Assembly (NCBI GenBank): GCA_937899725.1
Contig: CALCCA010000133.1
Span: 1 to 33,655, forward strand
Length of the DNA: 33,655 nucleotides
DNA from: an uncultured Halomicronema sp.
GTDB lineage: Bacteria > Cyanobacteriota > Cyanobacteriia > Phormidesmidales > Phormidesmidaceae
Reading direction: 5' to 3'
Under the pieces are notes generated by a model. That model did no database searches and had not been told where the DNA came from. It was given only the letters and a program-made list of their open reading frames with translations. Below, one piece after another: positions 32,749-33,655 of the stretch. Every line of letters starts with the position of its first letter. Within the stretch, counting starts at the first letter, position 1. The translations under genes and the position numbers were made by a program.

Positions 32749-33621
32749 ATGATTGCCCAACTCCGTTCCCCCTCCCCACCGTCAACCTTTCTCCCCGGCT
32801 ACGATTTCCCGCCCGTAGCTCCCACCCGCACCCGCGTAATTTTGCTGCGCCATGGTCGCAGCGATCGCAACGACGCTGGCTGCTATCAGGGCAGCAGCGA
32901 TGTCGGCCAGCTCACCCCCAGTGGCCTGGCCGCCTCCCAAGTGATGGGGCAATACCTGACCCGCTGCCCCATCCAGGCGGTTTACGTTAGCCCCCTCAGA
33001 CGAGCTAAAGATACCGCCGCTGCCCTTTTACCCCACCTCACGACCCCCACGCTCAAACGCGTGAGCACCCACAACCTGCTGCGTGAGATTAGCCTGCCGG
33101 CATGGGAAGGTTTGCGCTATGAAGACGTGCGATCGCACCAGGCAGCGGCCTACCACACCTGGCAAACCGCGCCTCACGAGTTTCAAATGCGGCCGGAACG
33201 GGGCGAGCCTTGTTACCCAGTGCATGACCTCTACCAACGCGCCCAGCAGTTTTGGCACACCACCCTGCCCCACCATCACGGTCAGACGATTCTTATCGTT
33301 AGTCATGGCGGCACCAACCAGGCGCTCATCAATACTGCGCTGCAGCGCTCCCCCCAAGACCATCACAGCCTACAGCAAACCCATAGCGGGCTCACCGTTT
33401 TTGATGTGGATGCCACCCCCCATCAGCCCGCTCAGCTGCACCTACTGAATCTCACCCTAGGCTCTGCCCCCAGCGCGATCGCTACGCCCCACCTGCCCAA
33501 ACTCAAAGCCGGCAAGCACGGCGTGAGGCTATTGCTTCTGCCCTATCAGCCCGGTCTCAGGCCCGACCCCGCTCTGGCCTCACTGCTGCGATCGACCACC
33601 ATTAGACTTTATCGGAAATAA
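32749..33621 (+). CDS. Histidine phosphatase family protein (phosphoglycerate mutase-like)
   Basis: A 290-residue protein with the RHG motif ILLRHGRSDRND (catalytic His about 35) and the second catalytic motif IVSHGGTNQAL (His about 186). YVSPLRRAKDTAAAL and LREISLPAWEGLRYED supply the conserved Arg and Glu, so the active site is complete. I chose ATG 32749; the frame opens at TTG 32677 but that extra part is Pro/Thr low complexity without a ribosome site. The C-terminal about 70 residues go beyond the usual domain. It is 105 bases after the ABC exporter. In a glycan cluster it could dephosphorylate a sugar phosphate or an inhibitory product, but the substrate is unknown. Confidence 0.85.
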   Translation: MIAQLRSPSPPSTFLPGYDFPPVAPTRTRVILLRHGRSDRNDAGCYQGSSDVGQLTPSGLAASQVMGQYLTRCPIQAVYVSPLRRAKDTAAALLPHLTTPTLKRVSTHNLLREISLPAWEGLRYEDVRSHQAAAYHTWQTAPHEFQMRPERGEPCYPVHDLYQRAQQFWHTTLPHHHGQTILIVSHGGTNQALINTALQRSPQDHHSLQQTHSGLTVFDVDATPHQPAQLHLLNLTLGSAPSAIATPHLPKLKAGKHGVRLLLLPYQPGLRPDPALASLLRSTTIRLYRK

Positions 33622-33655
33622 GAGAGGGGTCGATTTAACCCACCATTTCCCCTGA

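Overview
The window is cyanobacterial. The octamer GCGATCGC (HIP1) and its core recur throughout. The gene set fits too: a PxcA/CemA-type proton-extrusion protein, a PEP-CTERM surface protein, a pilin-like G/H protein, WD40/beta-propeller proteins and very large soluble PAS/GAF histidine kinases. I cannot name the species; a Leptolyngbya-like filamentous lineage is only a guess. I recognised no rRNA, tRNA or CRISPR array.

Left part (1-13.1 kb). The window opens in the 3' end of a WD40 gene, followed by a tandem pair of dispersed-repeat copies and a DUF559 nuclease remnant. Next come a secreted protein with an acidic Pro/Asp/Glu repeat tail (minus strand), a frameshifted SRPBCC gene overlapping a tiny membrane-protein gene, a five-PAS histidine kinase, a small Cys-containing protein, an SH3b lipoprotein and a CBS-PAS-GAF-PAS-PAS-GAF histidine kinase. 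The two kinases have clearly related catalytic cores and no adjacent response regulator. A SAM-dependent methyltransferase gene closes this part.

Middle part (13.1-23.8 kb, almost all minus strand). This is a zone of decay: the 3' third of a Tn3-family transposase with its abutting terminal inverted repeat, a 108-bp MITE-like element, a membrane-anchored beta-propeller protein, a gene killed by a 14-bp tandem duplication plus a stop codon, and a 5'-truncated GNAT acetyltransferase. Intact pxcA follows, then a PEP-CTERM protein with a strong terminator and a dyad over its promoter, a pilin-like protein, and a small gene split by an in-frame TGA. The part ends with a stand-alone receiver, an OmpR-type regulator and a HAMP histidine kinase. 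The stand-alone receiver aligns without gaps to the regulator's receiver domain, which suggests a local duplication that lost its output domain.

Right part (24.1-33.6 kb, all plus strand). This is a GC-rich glycan locus: MurG/COG4671-like GT, GT4, a second MurG-like GT (ATGA overlap with the GT4), another GT4, a GT2, a fused ABC exporter and a histidine phosphatase. It plausibly assembles and exports an envelope or extracellular glycan or glycolipid; the product cannot be read from sequence. This is the best candidate for a little-described system here. A 518-bp gap within it carries three different dispersed repeats, one of them an inverted copy of the repeat at the left end of the window.
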